Source: Streptomyces avidinii (lineage in GTDB: Bacteria; Actinomycetota; Actinomycetes; Streptomycetales; Streptomycetaceae). From it: DNA of 64,000 nucleotides. Of this stretch, positions 8,168 to 16,815 are shown in pieces. The DNA lies in NCBI RefSeq assembly GCF_014650695.1, contig NZ_BMVL01000006.1:186001-250000 (forward strand), written 5' to 3'. The first letter of the stretch is position 1, and every line of letters starts with the position of its first letter. Made by a program: the position numbers and the translations under genes. A model generated the notes under the pieces. That model had not been told where the DNA came from. It saw only the letters and a list, made by a program, of their open reading frames with translations, and searched no databases.

Positions 8168-10339
8168 TCAGGCGGGGATCAGGTCACGCAGGTTTTCGGG
8201 AGTGACGATCCGCGACTGCGGGTGCAGCCCGGCGGGGCGCTCCAGGCCGATGTAGGTGACGGGCTCCGCCGGAACCGTCTTGCCGTCCCACAGGGTGACC
8301 GTCGTCGTGCTGCCGGTCATCAGTTCGGTGAGGTGGCGCACGGTGAGCTGCTCGCGCTCCACGATGCCGCGCAGCAGCGTCGCGACCGTGGCCCGGTTGC
8401 CCTCGACCCTGTTCGACGACGGAGCCCCCTTCAGGTAGAGGTGCAGCCACTTGGCGCGCCACCGGCCGTCCGAACCGCGCAGGAAGACCAGCGGCAGGGC
8501 GACCCGGCCGGGACCGCGCAGCTCGGACTTCGCGCGTACCGTGCGCGGCTCGAACGGGCGTCCCTGCTGCTCGCCCTCGCGCAGCATGAACCCGAAGAAC
8601 GACTCCGCCACCTCCTCGAAGCCCTCTCCGGAGTAGATGTTGATCTGCGGCACGATGCAGGCGGCGCGCACAGCGCCCAGGCGCAGGTTGATGAACTCCG
8701 ATGCCCCGTCGGGGGCGTTCGTGATGTCGCCGGAGTGCGCTCCCTCGACACCGCGCAGGTTGGTGTACGACAGCCAGGAGGCGGTCGAGTAGTCGGCGTT
8801 CAGCAGCGCTGCCGACAGGTCGTAGTCGGTGGAGTGCTCGCTCTGCTTCCAGTACACGAAGAAGCGCAGCAGTTCTCCGTCGATGCGCGACACCGAGCCG
8901 CGCGGCAGCACACCGAGCCCTGACGCGGTGGCCTTGCCGCTGAGCGGCAGCGCCACGTCCAGGACGTCCGGGTCGATCAGCAGGTGGGCCTCGGCGGGCA
9001 GCCGGCGGCGCAGCTCCGCATCGAGCGCGGCGATCAGCCGCTTGCGCTCGGGCGCGAACACCGGCCGGCGGGTGTCGTCGGTGACCCAGGCCCGGCCGAG
9101 GCGGTTGACGAACACGCGCTGCTCGCCGGTCTCCTGCTCACGGTTGTGCAGGTGCTGACGCACCGACAGCACGACCCGGCCGGAGACATCGCGGACGACC
9201 TGCTCGGCGGCGGCCACGACGACGTCGCGCTCCTCTTGTGTGGAGGAGTCGCGCAGCAGCTGGTCCAGGGAGCGGAAGAGCTTGCCGGGAGCGGCCTTGA
9301 GCAGTTCGACCGCCGCGGTGGTGTCGCCGCGGGCGAGCAGCTCCTCGACCCGGCTGTCCAGGGAGCGCGCCTTCTTGTCGCCGCGGGCGACGGCGAACAC
9401 ATCGGCCGCGTGCGGCCACTGCGGGTACTCGTGCGGGTGCAGCCGCTCCCCGAGCCGCTTCCACATCTCGCGGTGCGCGTGCACGTCGGCGAGCTTGGCC
9501 GGCGCCGCGGCGACGACCGCGTCGAGGCCCGCGAGCAGCGCCCGGCGTACCGACCGCGGCAGGGTGCGCAGCCGCGTCGGCTCCTGCAGGGTCACGTCGC
9601 CGCCCACGAGCGAGCAGGCCAGACGGAGCACATCGGTGACCGTGTCCAGCAGCAGTCCCGCACCCGCCATCAGCCGGGCCCGGTTGACCACCGCCCGGTT
9701 CTCCCGTACGGGGATGTCCTCGGGCTGCGGCCCGTCGGCGCAGTGGCCGGCGAGGTCCTGCAGGTCGCTCAGGCCGTCCTCGCCGAGAGGGGTGGTGCTG
9801 CCGGCCAACGCCAGGTAGAGGGCGGTGATTTCGTCGTCGAGGGCGCCGCCCGGGTGCAGGACCGTCATACGGTCTCCCGCCGCGGCGATCAGCTCGTCGT
9901 GGTGGGTCAGCATCTCTGCGTAGGTGTGGCGGTAGTTGCCGTACGACGGGAGGGTGAGCAGGTCCACCACACCGGTGCTCAGCCGGTCCAGCGTGCTCGT
10001 GCGCGTCTCGTCGTCGGCGAGCGCGTCGGCGATGCAGCTCATCCAGAAGTCGAAGGTGTCCGGGACGTTGGCGGGGAAGTCGATGAAGTACGCGTTGTGC
10101 CGTACGTGGTCGCCGACCATCTCCCGGACGGTGCCCAGCGTCCGTACGGCGGTCTCGACGACCGCGCCCTCGGAGAGGCCCGACAGGTGCGCGAGCAACT
10201 CGGCCGAGAGCTTGAAGCCCACGGACATCAGCGCGGCGTCGAACTGCTGCGCCGCGCCTGTGCCTTCCCCGACGGGTCCTGCGGGGCAGGGGATGCGGTG
10301 GGCGTGCCGGATGACCAGGGATTCGAGTCGGTGGACCAT
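8168..10339 (-). CDS. MXAN_6230/SCO0854-type protein with C-terminal TerD-like domain
   Basis: 723 residues. The N-terminal and middle parts (HVRHNAYF, FPANVPDTFDFW, then long helical repeats) resemble the MXAN_6230/SCO0854 family. The last 230 residues have the TerD look: YDLSA, a HSGDIT segment followed by INLRLG, and a FIN..R pattern, which in TerD bind calcium. Family members carry a RING-like cysteine cluster near the N-terminus, whereas here only one cysteine (IPCPAGP) is visible, so that element looks reduced. Tellurite- and stress-response linkage is known for TerD domains; the exact role is unknown. The gene is monocistronic. The start at 10339 is the first ATG consistent with homology; no strong ribosome-binding site. 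Confidence 0.7.
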   Translation of the reverse strand: MVHRLESLVIRHAHRIPCPAGPVGEGTGAAQQFDAALMSVGFKLSAELLAHLSGLSEGAVVETAVRTLGTVREMVGDHVRHNAYFIDFPANVPDTFDFWMSCIADALADDETRTSTLDRLSTGVVDLLTLPSYGNYRHTYAEMLTHHDELIAAAGDRMTVLHPGGALDDEITALYLALAGSTTPLGEDGLSDLQDLAGHCADGPQPEDIPVRENRAVVNRARLMAGAGLLLDTVTDVLRLACSLVGGDVTLQEPTRLRTLPRSVRRALLAGLDAVVAAAPAKLADVHAHREMWKRLGERLHPHEYPQWPHAADVFAVARGDKKARSLDSRVEELLARGDTTAAVELLKAAPGKLFRSLDQLLRDSSTQEERDVVVAAAEQVVRDVSGRVVLSVRQHLHNREQETGEQRVFVNRLGRAWVTDDTRRPVFAPERKRLIAALDAELRRRLPAEAHLLIDPDVLDVALPLSGKATASGLGVLPRGSVSRIDGELLRFFVYWKQSEHSTDYDLSAALLNADYSTASWLSYTNLRGVEGAHSGDITNAPDGASEFINLRLGAVRAACIVPQINIYSGEGFEEVAESFFGFMLREGEQQGRPFEPRTVRAKSELRGPGRVALPLVFLRGSDGRWRAKWLHLYLKGAPSSNRVEGNRATVATLLRGIVEREQLTVRHLTELMTGSTTTVTLWDGKTVPAEPVTYIGLERPAGLHPQSRIVTPENLRDLIPA

Positions 10340-10470
10340 CCCGGGATGATCCCAGGGCGGGGCGAGCGGCCGCACCCGGTTTTCACGGTGCGAAGCTGGT
10401 CCGGGTGGGACCTGGCCGGGCCTTGCGGGGCCGGGCCGGGCCGGGCGGGGCCGGGGATACGCTGAGGGGC

Positions 10471-10974
10471 ATGCCAGCCCTGAACTCCCCCGCACCGGGC
10501 GCGCTGCGCCTGGAACCCGTCACCGCCGACAACTTCGACGCGGTCTGCGCGATACAGGTACGTGCCGACCAGGCGCACCTGGTCTCCCCCGTGGTGAAGT
10601 CCCTCGCCGAGGCCTACGTGCACAGCGCCACCGCCTGGCCGCGTGCCATCGTCGACGGCGACGAGGTCGTCGGCTTCGTGATGGCCTTCCACGACATCGT
10701 GTGGGACCCGGCCGCCGACCCCGACGACCGGCGCAGCGGGCTCTGGCGCCTCAACATCGACGCAGGCCACCAGGGCAAGGGGTACGGCCGCTTCGCCGTG
10801 CATGCCGTGACCGAGGAGATCCGCGCCCGCGGCGTCGACCACGCGTACGTCAGCTGGAACACCGGCGCGAACAGCCCCGAGCCCTTCTACCTCGGCCTCG
10901 GCTTCCACCCCACCGGCGAACTCGCCGGCGACCAGCGCGTCGCCCGGCTGCCCCTGACCCCGAACCGGACCTGA
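10471..10974 (+). CDS. GNAT N-acetyltransferase, diamine/spermidine acetyltransferase-like
   Basis: 167 residues. Acetyl-CoA-binding motif A is GHQGKGYG, preceded by LWRLNIDA and followed by AYVSWNTGANSPEPFYLGLGF, a pattern shared with BltD/PaiA-type polyamine acetyltransferases. The reaction would be acetyl transfer from acetyl-CoA to a primary amine; the actual acceptor is not proven. GAGGGG lies just before ATG 10471. An unusual run of GGGCC/GGGCG units occupies about 10420-10455 immediately upstream. The gene is divergent from the TerD-related gene. Confidence 0.82.
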   Translation: MPALNSPAPGALRLEPVTADNFDAVCAIQVRADQAHLVSPVVKSLAEAYVHSATAWPRAIVDGDEVVGFVMAFHDIVWDPAADPDDRRSGLWRLNIDAGHQGKGYGRFAVHAVTEEIRARGVDHAYVSWNTGANSPEPFYLGLGFHPTGELAGDQRVARLPLTPNRT

Positions 10975-11011
10975 CTCGACCCGGTCTCGGCGAGCGTGCG
11001 TGGCGGGTCGC

Positions 11012-11622
11012 TCAGGTCATGGTCAGGCGCACCCCGGAGATGCGACCCGCGGCGTCGAAGGCGATTCCCGCCCCGCCACCGCCCGGGAGATCGGTGAGGA
11101 TGCGGTTCCCGTCCTCCCGCCAGGGCAGCGCGTGGTACTCCAGGTAGCCGGTGACGACCCGGCGGGCCGAGCGGCCGATCAGGCTCGCCCCGGTGACCAG
11201 TTCCCGCGGCAGCGCGACCGTGTCCAGCGCCGCCCGGGGGACCCGCGGGTCGTCCGGCAGGAAGTACACCCGTGTGTCCGGCCCCGCGGAAAGGCCCAGG
11301 TACCCCGGCGCCTCGGTCTCCCGGGTGAACTCGGGAATCCCGTGGGCCCGTCCGTAGCGCTCGACCGCGCCGGTCAGCGCCACGACCTCGCTGCCGCGCA
11401 GCCCCGGGTTGGCCCACCCCCACATCCAGGAATGCTCGTTGATGTCGTACGTGCCGAGGACGGCTATCCGGAGCTCCAGGCCGCCCTGCCGGTACAGGCA
11501 GGACGGAAGGTCGGCCGTCCAGGGGCCCTCCGGCATGAACCGGGTCAGGGCCTCCAGTTGTGCGGCGCCCCAGGCCGCGTGCCGTTCCGCCTCCAGGAGG
11601 AACGCGTCACTGAACTGTTCGG
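11012..11622 (-). pseudogene. DUF6882-family gene, 5'-truncated
   Basis: The frame reads as a DUF6882 protein (AVLGTYDINEHSWMWGWANP near the front, PWREDGNRI near the end). Coding-like residues extend upstream of the first ATG (11536): AEQFSDAFLLEAERHAAW continues to about 11622. That extension has no ATG, GTG or TTG and meets a stop at 11654. The normal first part of the gene is therefore missing. A shorter 174-residue product from ATG 11536 is possible but has a poorly spaced ribosome-binding site. The break coincides with the end of a plus-strand remnant. Confidence 0.55.
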
Positions 11623-11721
11623 CTCTGGGTGCCGGCCGAGGAGCTCGACGAGTTCAACGCCCACATCGTCGGTGAGATCCAGGTCGTCCACGAGTTCCGC
11701 CGAGGCGGTCGGCGGCCCTGA
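11623..11721 (+). pseudogene. 3' remnant of an unidentified plus-strand gene
   Basis: The plus-strand frame ending at TGA 11719-11721 reads LWVPAEELDEFNAHIVGEI and continues with a basic tail. It looks like the natural C-terminus of a protein, but its frame is closed by a stop at 11611 just upstream. It abuts the truncated end of the DUF6882 gene, consistent with one deletion having removed the 5' parts of both. Confidence 0.45.
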
Positions 11722-11905
11722 CCCCACGGCTGCGAGGCCCGCACCGCCCGACAGCGGTGCGGGCCGGCATCCCACGCCGCTGTCGGCCGAGGAGACCGGT
11801 ACGGTCCGGTTCGGGCGGCGCCCGTACCCGACCGAGTACGTCCGCGGGAAAGGTGGCCGTTCCGGATAGCGCGATCAAGGTCAAACAATGTGATCATATG
11901 GCCGC
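11722..11905. promoter_or_regulatory. Upstream region of the flavoprotein gene
   Basis: A non-coding stretch. The last 30 bp before the flavoprotein start are AT-richer than the surroundings, with a near-palindrome around TGATCA at 11891-11896, a plausible promoter or operator site. Confidence 0.3.
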
Positions 11906-12460
11906 ATGACCACGAGGACTCTTCACCTGCTCTGTTCCGCCGCCCCGCCCGTCTTCGACATCGCCCATGTCATCGAGGACGCCCAGACCCGCGGCTGGGA
12001 CGTGTGCCTCGGCCTCACCCCCACCGCTGCGCACTGGCTGTCCGAAAGCCTCGACGGTCTCGCCGCCCTCACCGGCCACCCGGTCCGCTGGCAGTACAAA
12101 TTCCCCGGCCAACCCGATGTATGGCCGGCAGCCGACGCCCTCCTCTTCGCACCCGCCACCTTCAACAGCATGAACTCCTGGGCCCTCGGTCTGACCAACA
12201 ACCTCGTCATCGGTCTGGCCGCCGAGGCAACCGGAAAGCGCATGCCCGTGGTCGCGATGCCCTGCACCAACACCGCACTCGCCGCGCACCCGCAGTTCGA
12301 GGTCTCCCTGAACACCCTGCGCAACGCCGGAGTCGAACTCCTCCACGGCGAAGCCGGCTACTCCCCCGACCCCGCCGACCCCGACGCCCCGCTCCACTTC
12401 CCGTGGCCCGCCGCCCTGAACGCCCTCGACGTCCGCACCCGCACCTCCCCGCAGGCGTAG
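11906..12460 (+). CDS. Flavoprotein of the HFCD family (Dfp/LanD-like)
   Basis: 184 residues. The fold and motifs follow homo-oligomeric flavin-containing Cys decarboxylases: an N-terminal strand LHLLCSAAP, then ADALLFAPATFNSMNSWALG (the PASANT-like FMN loop), and VVAMPCTNTALAAHP. Members decarboxylate cysteine derivatives or bind FMN in related roles. The family's catalytic histidine near the N-terminus is not in an obvious position, so the reaction is uncertain. No lanthipeptide precursor or coenzyme A genes are adjacent. Convergent with the GNAT gene at 12506. Confidence 0.75.
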   Translation: MTTRTLHLLCSAAPPVFDIAHVIEDAQTRGWDVCLGLTPTAAHWLSESLDGLAALTGHPVRWQYKFPGQPDVWPAADALLFAPATFNSMNSWALGLTNNLVIGLAAEATGKRMPVVAMPCTNTALAAHPQFEVSLNTLRNAGVELLHGEAGYSPDPADPDAPLHFPWPAALNALDVRTRTSPQA

Positions 12461-12505
12461 ACAGGCACGGACACAGACGCAGGCTCCGGACGGAGACGCT
12501 CCGCG

Positions 12506-13078
12506 TCAGCGCAGGTCGAGCCGCATCAGGATCCGGGGATGACCGGCCAGCACCGAGGTGGTGTCCGCGGCGTGGACGAACCCGGCGCGCTCGAAATTCT
12601 TGCGGATCCCGGCGTACGCCATCGTCAGGTCGACCTTGGCCCCACCGTTGTCCAGCGGGTAGGCCTCGATCACCGGTGCGCCCCGAGCACGGGCGAATTC
12701 GACCGCGCCGGAGATGAGGGCGTGCGAGATCCCCCTGCCGCGGTGGCCGGGGCGTACGCGGACGCACCACAGCGACCAGACCGGGAGGTCGTCGACCTGT
12801 GGGATCGTGCGGCTGCGTGCGAACGACGTATCCGCACGCGGCGCTACGGCGGCCCAGCCGACCGGCTCGCCACCGTCGTGGGCGATTACCCCGGGAGGGG
12901 GTTCGCCACGGCACAGCTCGGCCACGTAGTCCCCGCGGGCCGGCCCGCGCAGCTCGTTGTTGAGCGCGGACGGGATCCTGTAGCTCAGGCACCAGCAGAC
13001 GTTGGCCCCGGGTGACTTCGGTCCGAGGACGGCACGGACGTCTTCGAAGACCGAAGCCGGACGAACGCTGATGACCAT
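12506..13078 (-). CDS. GNAT-family N-acetyltransferase
   Basis: 190 residues with motif A RPGHRGRGIS preceded by WSLWCVRV, and a C-terminal strand pattern ending in an LAGHPRILM segment. Acetyl-CoA-dependent acetylation of a small amine or an antibiotic is expected from the family; the substrate is not shown. No resistance genes lie next to it. The ATG start at 13078 gives the expected N-terminal beta strand VISVRPA. Confidence 0.8.
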   Translation of the reverse strand: MVISVRPASVFEDVRAVLGPKSPGANVCWCLSYRIPSALNNELRGPARGDYVAELCRGEPPPGVIAHDGGEPVGWAAVAPRADTSFARSRTIPQVDDLPVWSLWCVRVRPGHRGRGISHALISGAVEFARARGAPVIEAYPLDNGGAKVDLTMAYAGIRKNFERAGFVHAADTTSVLAGHPRILMRLDLR

Positions 13079-13575
13079 GGCACCACCATGTCACGGCGGA
13101 TACGGCAACGTCGTCGCATCCCACCGCCCGGTTCACCCACCCGGGCGCGCCCACCGCCCGCCCTGCCGGCCCTGCCCGCCCGTCAGCAGCGGTAGGGCCG
13201 GACGCCGACACGACTCCGGGCAGCACGTACCTCGACGCACGAGCCATCGGCATCATCCACGGCCTCCCCGCAATCGATTTCCGGGGGCCGACCCCCGTAC
13301 CGGCCGGATCCGGCCGACCTCCCTTCCTGCTGCCCCCGGGAGCGCTGCGGCACGCGCACGCGATCAGCGCCACCGCTGGGGAGCCGCCGCCACGTGGTCG
13401 GCCAGATCCGGCTGCTCCGCCCCCGGACGCAGTCGTACGGGTACTGGCCGCTCTCCACCTACTGGTGCGGCTGAACGGCTCCTTCGCCGAGCTCGTGCGC
13501 CTCTCCCAGGACCGGTAGCTCCGCGCCCGTGGCCCCCGGGCGGCGCTGTCGGTGGGGCGGTCTAGCCTGCGTCAC
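13079..13575. other. Non-assigned stretch with a coding-like 3' end
   Basis: No gene with a usable start was found. A plus-strand frame ending at TAG 13516-13518 reads convincingly at its end (VVRVLAALHLLVRLNGSFAE), with TYLDARAIGIIHGLPAIDF about 75 residues earlier. It has no start codon in a plausible place, so it may be the remains of a gene lost at its 5' side. Confidence 0.3.
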
Positions 13576-14976
13576 ATGATCGATGGGGAATTCGCCGCAC
13601 CAACAGTGGGTGCGCTCGCCGACGAGGTCGCTGCGGTACTGGCCGACCGCCGCGATCCCGGCGTGCAGTCGTTCGAGCGTGTGCTGGGCGGCGTCGTGAG
13701 TCACAGCTTCCGGGACAGGGACGCACTCGTCGCCGCGCTGGGCTCCGTACCGCGCGAGTCCCGGATGAAGCCGCACCCACAGGTGGGGTGCATCGCGAGC
13801 ATCGTCGGCGCCTCCGTGGGCCCGGTCCGGGCGGCGGAGTCCTGGGAGAACGCCGGGGCGGCGGGCTGGCTCGAACTGTGCCAGCACGTGGCCCTGGACT
13901 ACGTGGCCGGGGCGCGGACCGCCGAGGTCGCCGCACGGTTGCGCGCCGGTGATCCCGTCCCGTTCCTGCTGTCCACGCCGAGCTGGCCGACCGGTGCGGT
14001 GGCGCCGTACGACCTGGTCGCGCGTCTCGCGGAGTACGAGCGTCTCGGCGTCCGGCCCGGGCCTGCGGACCTGGGGCAGGCACTGCTGCGCATCGGCGGC
14101 CCGGTCGATCCGGACGCCGTACGCGCCGCCGAGGGGTTGCGGCTGGCGGAGGGCGTCCGCGTGGCCGACTGGCTCCGGCAGGGCGGTCTGCCCCGGCCGG
14201 CGTGGTGGCGGGAGCGTGAGGCCGGCGTGCCCGAACGTCCCAGCAGGCGCCGGGGAGCACGGACAGGCCGCCGGATCCTGGTGGGGCACGAGGCGATCGA
14301 GGGCCGAGGCGCGTTCCCCCGGCGTTTCTGGTCGCTGTTCCGCAAGTTCGAGCCGCACCTGTCCTGTCCGCACTGGTCGCTCCCGGACCGCCGGGACGCC
14401 CATACGGTCGCGACCCTCCCCTGGCACCCGGAGACGGCGGCGGCCCGGCTGCTGACGGGCGTCGCATCGGCGGCCGACCAGGACGGCAGCGGCGCCCCCG
14501 CCTTTCTGGAGGCGCTCGCCGCGACCGACGGCCCGGCCGGACCCGCCGTGCATCTGGCCGTCGCCTATGGGCTCGCCTCCGTCCCCGAGCAGGACCGGGA
14601 GGCCGCCGTGCGGGCGCTGGTACTGCTGGCTTCGCGGGGCAGGCTCGACGGGGAGCTGCTCGGCCGTGAGCTCACCGAACTCGTGGGGCTGGGCACACTG
14701 AAGGTGACCCTCCTGATCGCGTCACTGCGGGCCGCGGCCGCCGCGCCGCAGGGCGCCGGTGCGGTCTGGGCGGTCCTGACCGGCACGCTCCCGGGCCTGC
14801 TGGCCCACACCCGGCCGCAGGTGCACGGGGCGCTCCTGGCCGTCGCGGCGGACTGCGCGCGGCTGTCGGGTGCGCGCGGCGAGCTGCCCGAGGTGACGGC
14901 GCTGGCGCAGCGACCGGGTTCGTCCCAACTACTCGTACAGGCCCGCCGGTTGCGTGATGTGCTGGCCGGACTGTGA
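13576..14976 (+). CDS. DUF6493-family protein (DUF7824/DUF7825 region), N-terminally short
   Basis: 466 residues resembling the middle and C-terminal parts of the Streptomyces DUF6493 family: FWSLFRKFEPHLSCPHWSLP, VATLPWHPETAAARLL, then HEAT-like helices ending SSQLLVQARRLRDVL. Known members, as I recall, are close to 900 residues with an extra N-terminal domain that is absent here. The gene therefore looks 5'-truncated, matching the decayed sequence just upstream. Members usually sit beside SWIM zinc-finger and MoxR/VWA genes; none are here. ATG 13576 lacks a clear ribosome-binding site, so expression is doubtful. Confidence 0.6.
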   Translation: MIDGEFAAPTVGALADEVAAVLADRRDPGVQSFERVLGGVVSHSFRDRDALVAALGSVPRESRMKPHPQVGCIASIVGASVGPVRAAESWENAGAAGWLELCQHVALDYVAGARTAEVAARLRAGDPVPFLLSTPSWPTGAVAPYDLVARLAEYERLGVRPGPADLGQALLRIGGPVDPDAVRAAEGLRLAEGVRVADWLRQGGLPRPAWWREREAGVPERPSRRRGARTGRRILVGHEAIEGRGAFPRRFWSLFRKFEPHLSCPHWSLPDRRDAHTVATLPWHPETAAARLLTGVASAADQDGSGAPAFLEALAATDGPAGPAVHLAVAYGLASVPEQDREAAVRALVLLASRGRLDGELLGRELTELVGLGTLKVTLLIASLRAAAAAPQGAGAVWAVLTGTLPGLLAHTRPQVHGALLAVAADCARLSGARGELPEVTALAQRPGSSQLLVQARRLRDVLAGL

Positions 14977-15002
14977 GGCTGTGACCGGACGGGGGCCGGA
15001 CA

Positions 15003-15041
15003 GGGAGCCGGACGACCGGGAGCCGGACGACCGGGAGCCGG
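15003..15041. repeat. Tandem 15-bp repeat
   Basis: GGGAGCCGGACGACC repeated exactly twice plus 9 bases of a third copy, between the stop codons of two convergent genes. Confidence 0.9.
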
Positions 15042-15047
15042 TGCGGG

Positions 15048-16007
15048 TCAGCCGTGCTGGTGCTGTTCGGGCAGTCGGCTGTCCGGGTGCGCCCACAGCA
15101 GTACGTTGCCGGGCCGCTCGTCGCCGAAGAAGTCGAGGACGTCCTGGTCCGAGTGGCGCAGGCTGAAGTGGGTGAGGACGAAGAGGGTCTCGGGGTGGGC
15201 CTCGACGACGGGCTTCAGCCGGCTCCAGACAGTGTGTCCGACCCGGTCGGCCCGCTCCAGCTCGGCGTCGTCGAGAAAGGTGCACTCGGTGATGAGCACC
15301 GGGTACTCGAAGAGCCAGGGATTGTCCTCGAAGACGCTCACGTGGGTGTCTCCGAGGAAGGCGAACAGCGGCCTGCGCACCTCTTGTTCGACCTCGGCGC
15401 CCTCCTTGCGACGCTGGGCGAGGACGCGTCCGAACTCACCGCCCCGGCCCTGTTCGGCCAGGTCGCGCCGCAGTTCCTCGTATTCGGGCAGCAGCGCCTT
15501 GCGGCGTTCGGAGAACGCATATCCCACGCAGGGCACCTTGTGCACGCACTCCACCACCCGTACGTGGTGGCCACGACGCCCGAAGGTGAACTCGTCGCCG
15601 CCGCGGACGCCGTGCAGGCGGCAGTTCGCGGCGAGGGCCGGATCATAGGCGGTGCCGTGGTTCAGTTCGGCGGAGGCCCGCAGGAAGGTCTCCACGTACG
15701 GCGCCGCGGCGGCGGGCAGGTGAATGTCGACCCCGTCGGGCCGGGCCGCGAGGTAGTCGAGGTCCTTGGAGTGGTCGTGGTGGGTGTGGGTGAGGAAGAC
15801 GGTCTCCGGCTGACGCCCTTCCGCGAGTCCGGCGTCGAGCGCGCAGCGCAGCTCCGGGATGTGGAAGAACGTCTTGTCGTTGGCGCGCGAGTACCCGGTG
15901 AGGGTGAGCTCGGTCCCGGGTATCCGCCAGGTCTTCCACTGGCGGAACGGATGTCCCCGGTCCAGCCGTTCGGGGTGGGCGGGCGTCCGCGTGGGGGCCA
16001 GTGTCAT
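15048..16007 (-). CDS. MBL-fold metallohydrolase, RNase Z-like
   Basis: 319 residues. The metal motif THTHHDHSKDL (HxHxDH) lies around residues 79-89, with later ligands in FLGDTHVS and FVLTHFSLRHSD. The overall arrangement matches ribonuclease Z-like members of the metallo-beta-lactamase superfamily. The family cleaves phosphodiesters such as tRNA 3' trailers; whether this enzyme does so is an inference from resemblance. GGAGG lies 6-10 bases before ATG 16007. It is monocistronic. Confidence 0.78.
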   Translation of the reverse strand: MTLAPTRTPAHPERLDRGHPFRQWKTWRIPGTELTLTGYSRANDKTFFHIPELRCALDAGLAEGRQPETVFLTHTHHDHSKDLDYLAARPDGVDIHLPAAAAPYVETFLRASAELNHGTAYDPALAANCRLHGVRGGDEFTFGRRGHHVRVVECVHKVPCVGYAFSERRKALLPEYEELRRDLAEQGRGGEFGRVLAQRRKEGAEVEQEVRRPLFAFLGDTHVSVFEDNPWLFEYPVLITECTFLDDAELERADRVGHTVWSRLKPVVEAHPETLFVLTHFSLRHSDQDVLDFFGDERPGNVLLWAHPDSRLPEQHQHG

Positions 16008-16349
16008 CGGTGCCTCCGTGGGACGGCCGAGGTGGGTGAGATGGTGGGGTGCGCGCGGGCCCGATCGTAGTGGGCCGTGTCCCCGGGCGGCCCGCGGTTT
16101 TCCGGGCGCGGGGCCGGGGTGGCACGCCCTGCGGGCGTACCGGGCTGCCCTCACGTCCTCCACCGCCTCCTCCGAGCGGGCCGGACGGATCTGCCACGGT
16201 GCCTCGTCCTGCTGCCACATCGTCGGCCTTGATCGGCAGGAACAGCCGGAGCCGTTCCCGCTCGGCATCCATGCGGTCGCCCCGCCCCACGCAGGCAGGC
16301 AGGCAGGCAGGCAGGCAGGAACATGGCGCACCGCAGCTGCCTGCCGGGC
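16008..16349. other. Intergenic region between MBL-fold and WhiB-like genes
   Basis: No supported gene. Two overlapping minus-strand frames look partly coding (DAERERLRLFLPIKADDV in one, RPARSEEAVEDVRAARYARR in another), as if a small gene had been frameshifted, but no family is recognised. It contains the tetranucleotide repeat at 16291. Confidence 0.35.
16291..16318. repeat. GCAG tetranucleotide repeat, 7 copies
   Basis: Seven uninterrupted GCAG units, 31 bp beyond the 3' end of the WhiB-like gene. Such a tract is slippage-prone. It is not inside any gene I can support. Confidence 0.95.
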
Positions 16350-16604
16350 TCAGTCCGCCGATCGTGCGCGGGCCCGAGCCGCCCGCCGCTTGACCACACG
16401 TCGTTCGTCCTCGCTCATGCCGCCGCACACACCGAGGTCCTGGCCTCCCTCGAGCGCCCACTGAAGACAGCTCTCCATGACCGGGCAACGGTGGCACACC
16501 GCCTTGGCTTCCTCGATCTGGATGACGGCCGGGCCGCTGGAGCCCACGGGGAAGAAGAGATCGGGATCTTCCCACCGGCAGGCGGCCTCCTGGCGCCAGT
16601 TCAT
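16350..16604 (-). CDS. WhiB-like (Wbl) iron-sulfur regulator with altered G-V-W-G-G motif
   Basis: 84 residues. Cysteines C9, C37, C40 and C46 form the [4Fe-4S] site (CHRCPVMESC). The surrounding sequence (DPDLFFPVG, IEEAKAVC) and the basic C-terminus are closest to WblE/WhiB1-type proteins, which bind the principal sigma factor. The invariant turn GVWGG appears here as G58-V59-C60-G61-G62: the tryptophan that packs against sigma region 4 is replaced by cysteine. ATG 16604 follows GGAGG by 7 bases; an upstream in-frame ATG has no such site. Probably an additional, divergent Wbl copy. Confidence 0.88.
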   Translation of the reverse strand: MNWRQEAACRWEDPDLFFPVGSSGPAVIQIEEAKAVCHRCPVMESCLQWALEGGQDLGVCGGMSEDERRVVKRRAARARARSAD

Positions 16605-16815
16605 CGTCGTGCCTCCATTCACTTCGTCCAAACCCTTTCCCCCGCTCCTGGCCGGTACCGGCGGCCCTATTCAGCTTCTGGGCCACGACTTGCCGGAACT
16701 TCCTCACCGTGGCGGGGCGCCCACCCGGGGGCCGGGAGGGCAGGGCGAAGCCGGCGCAGGGCCGGCCTGCGGCCCCGGTCGGCCACCTGGGCGATCCGGA
16801 CCGGCTCCCCGCCGC

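Noticed and set aside
10420..10455. G-rich GGGCC/GGGCG run as a quadruplex or regulatory repeat
   Set aside because: Irregular units and no strong evidence of function beyond local GC richness; noted only in the neighbouring gene entry.
13183..13458. 91-codon minus-strand frame between the GNAT and DUF6493 genes
   Set aside because: The opposite frame looks more protein-like at its 3' end, and neither has a supported start.
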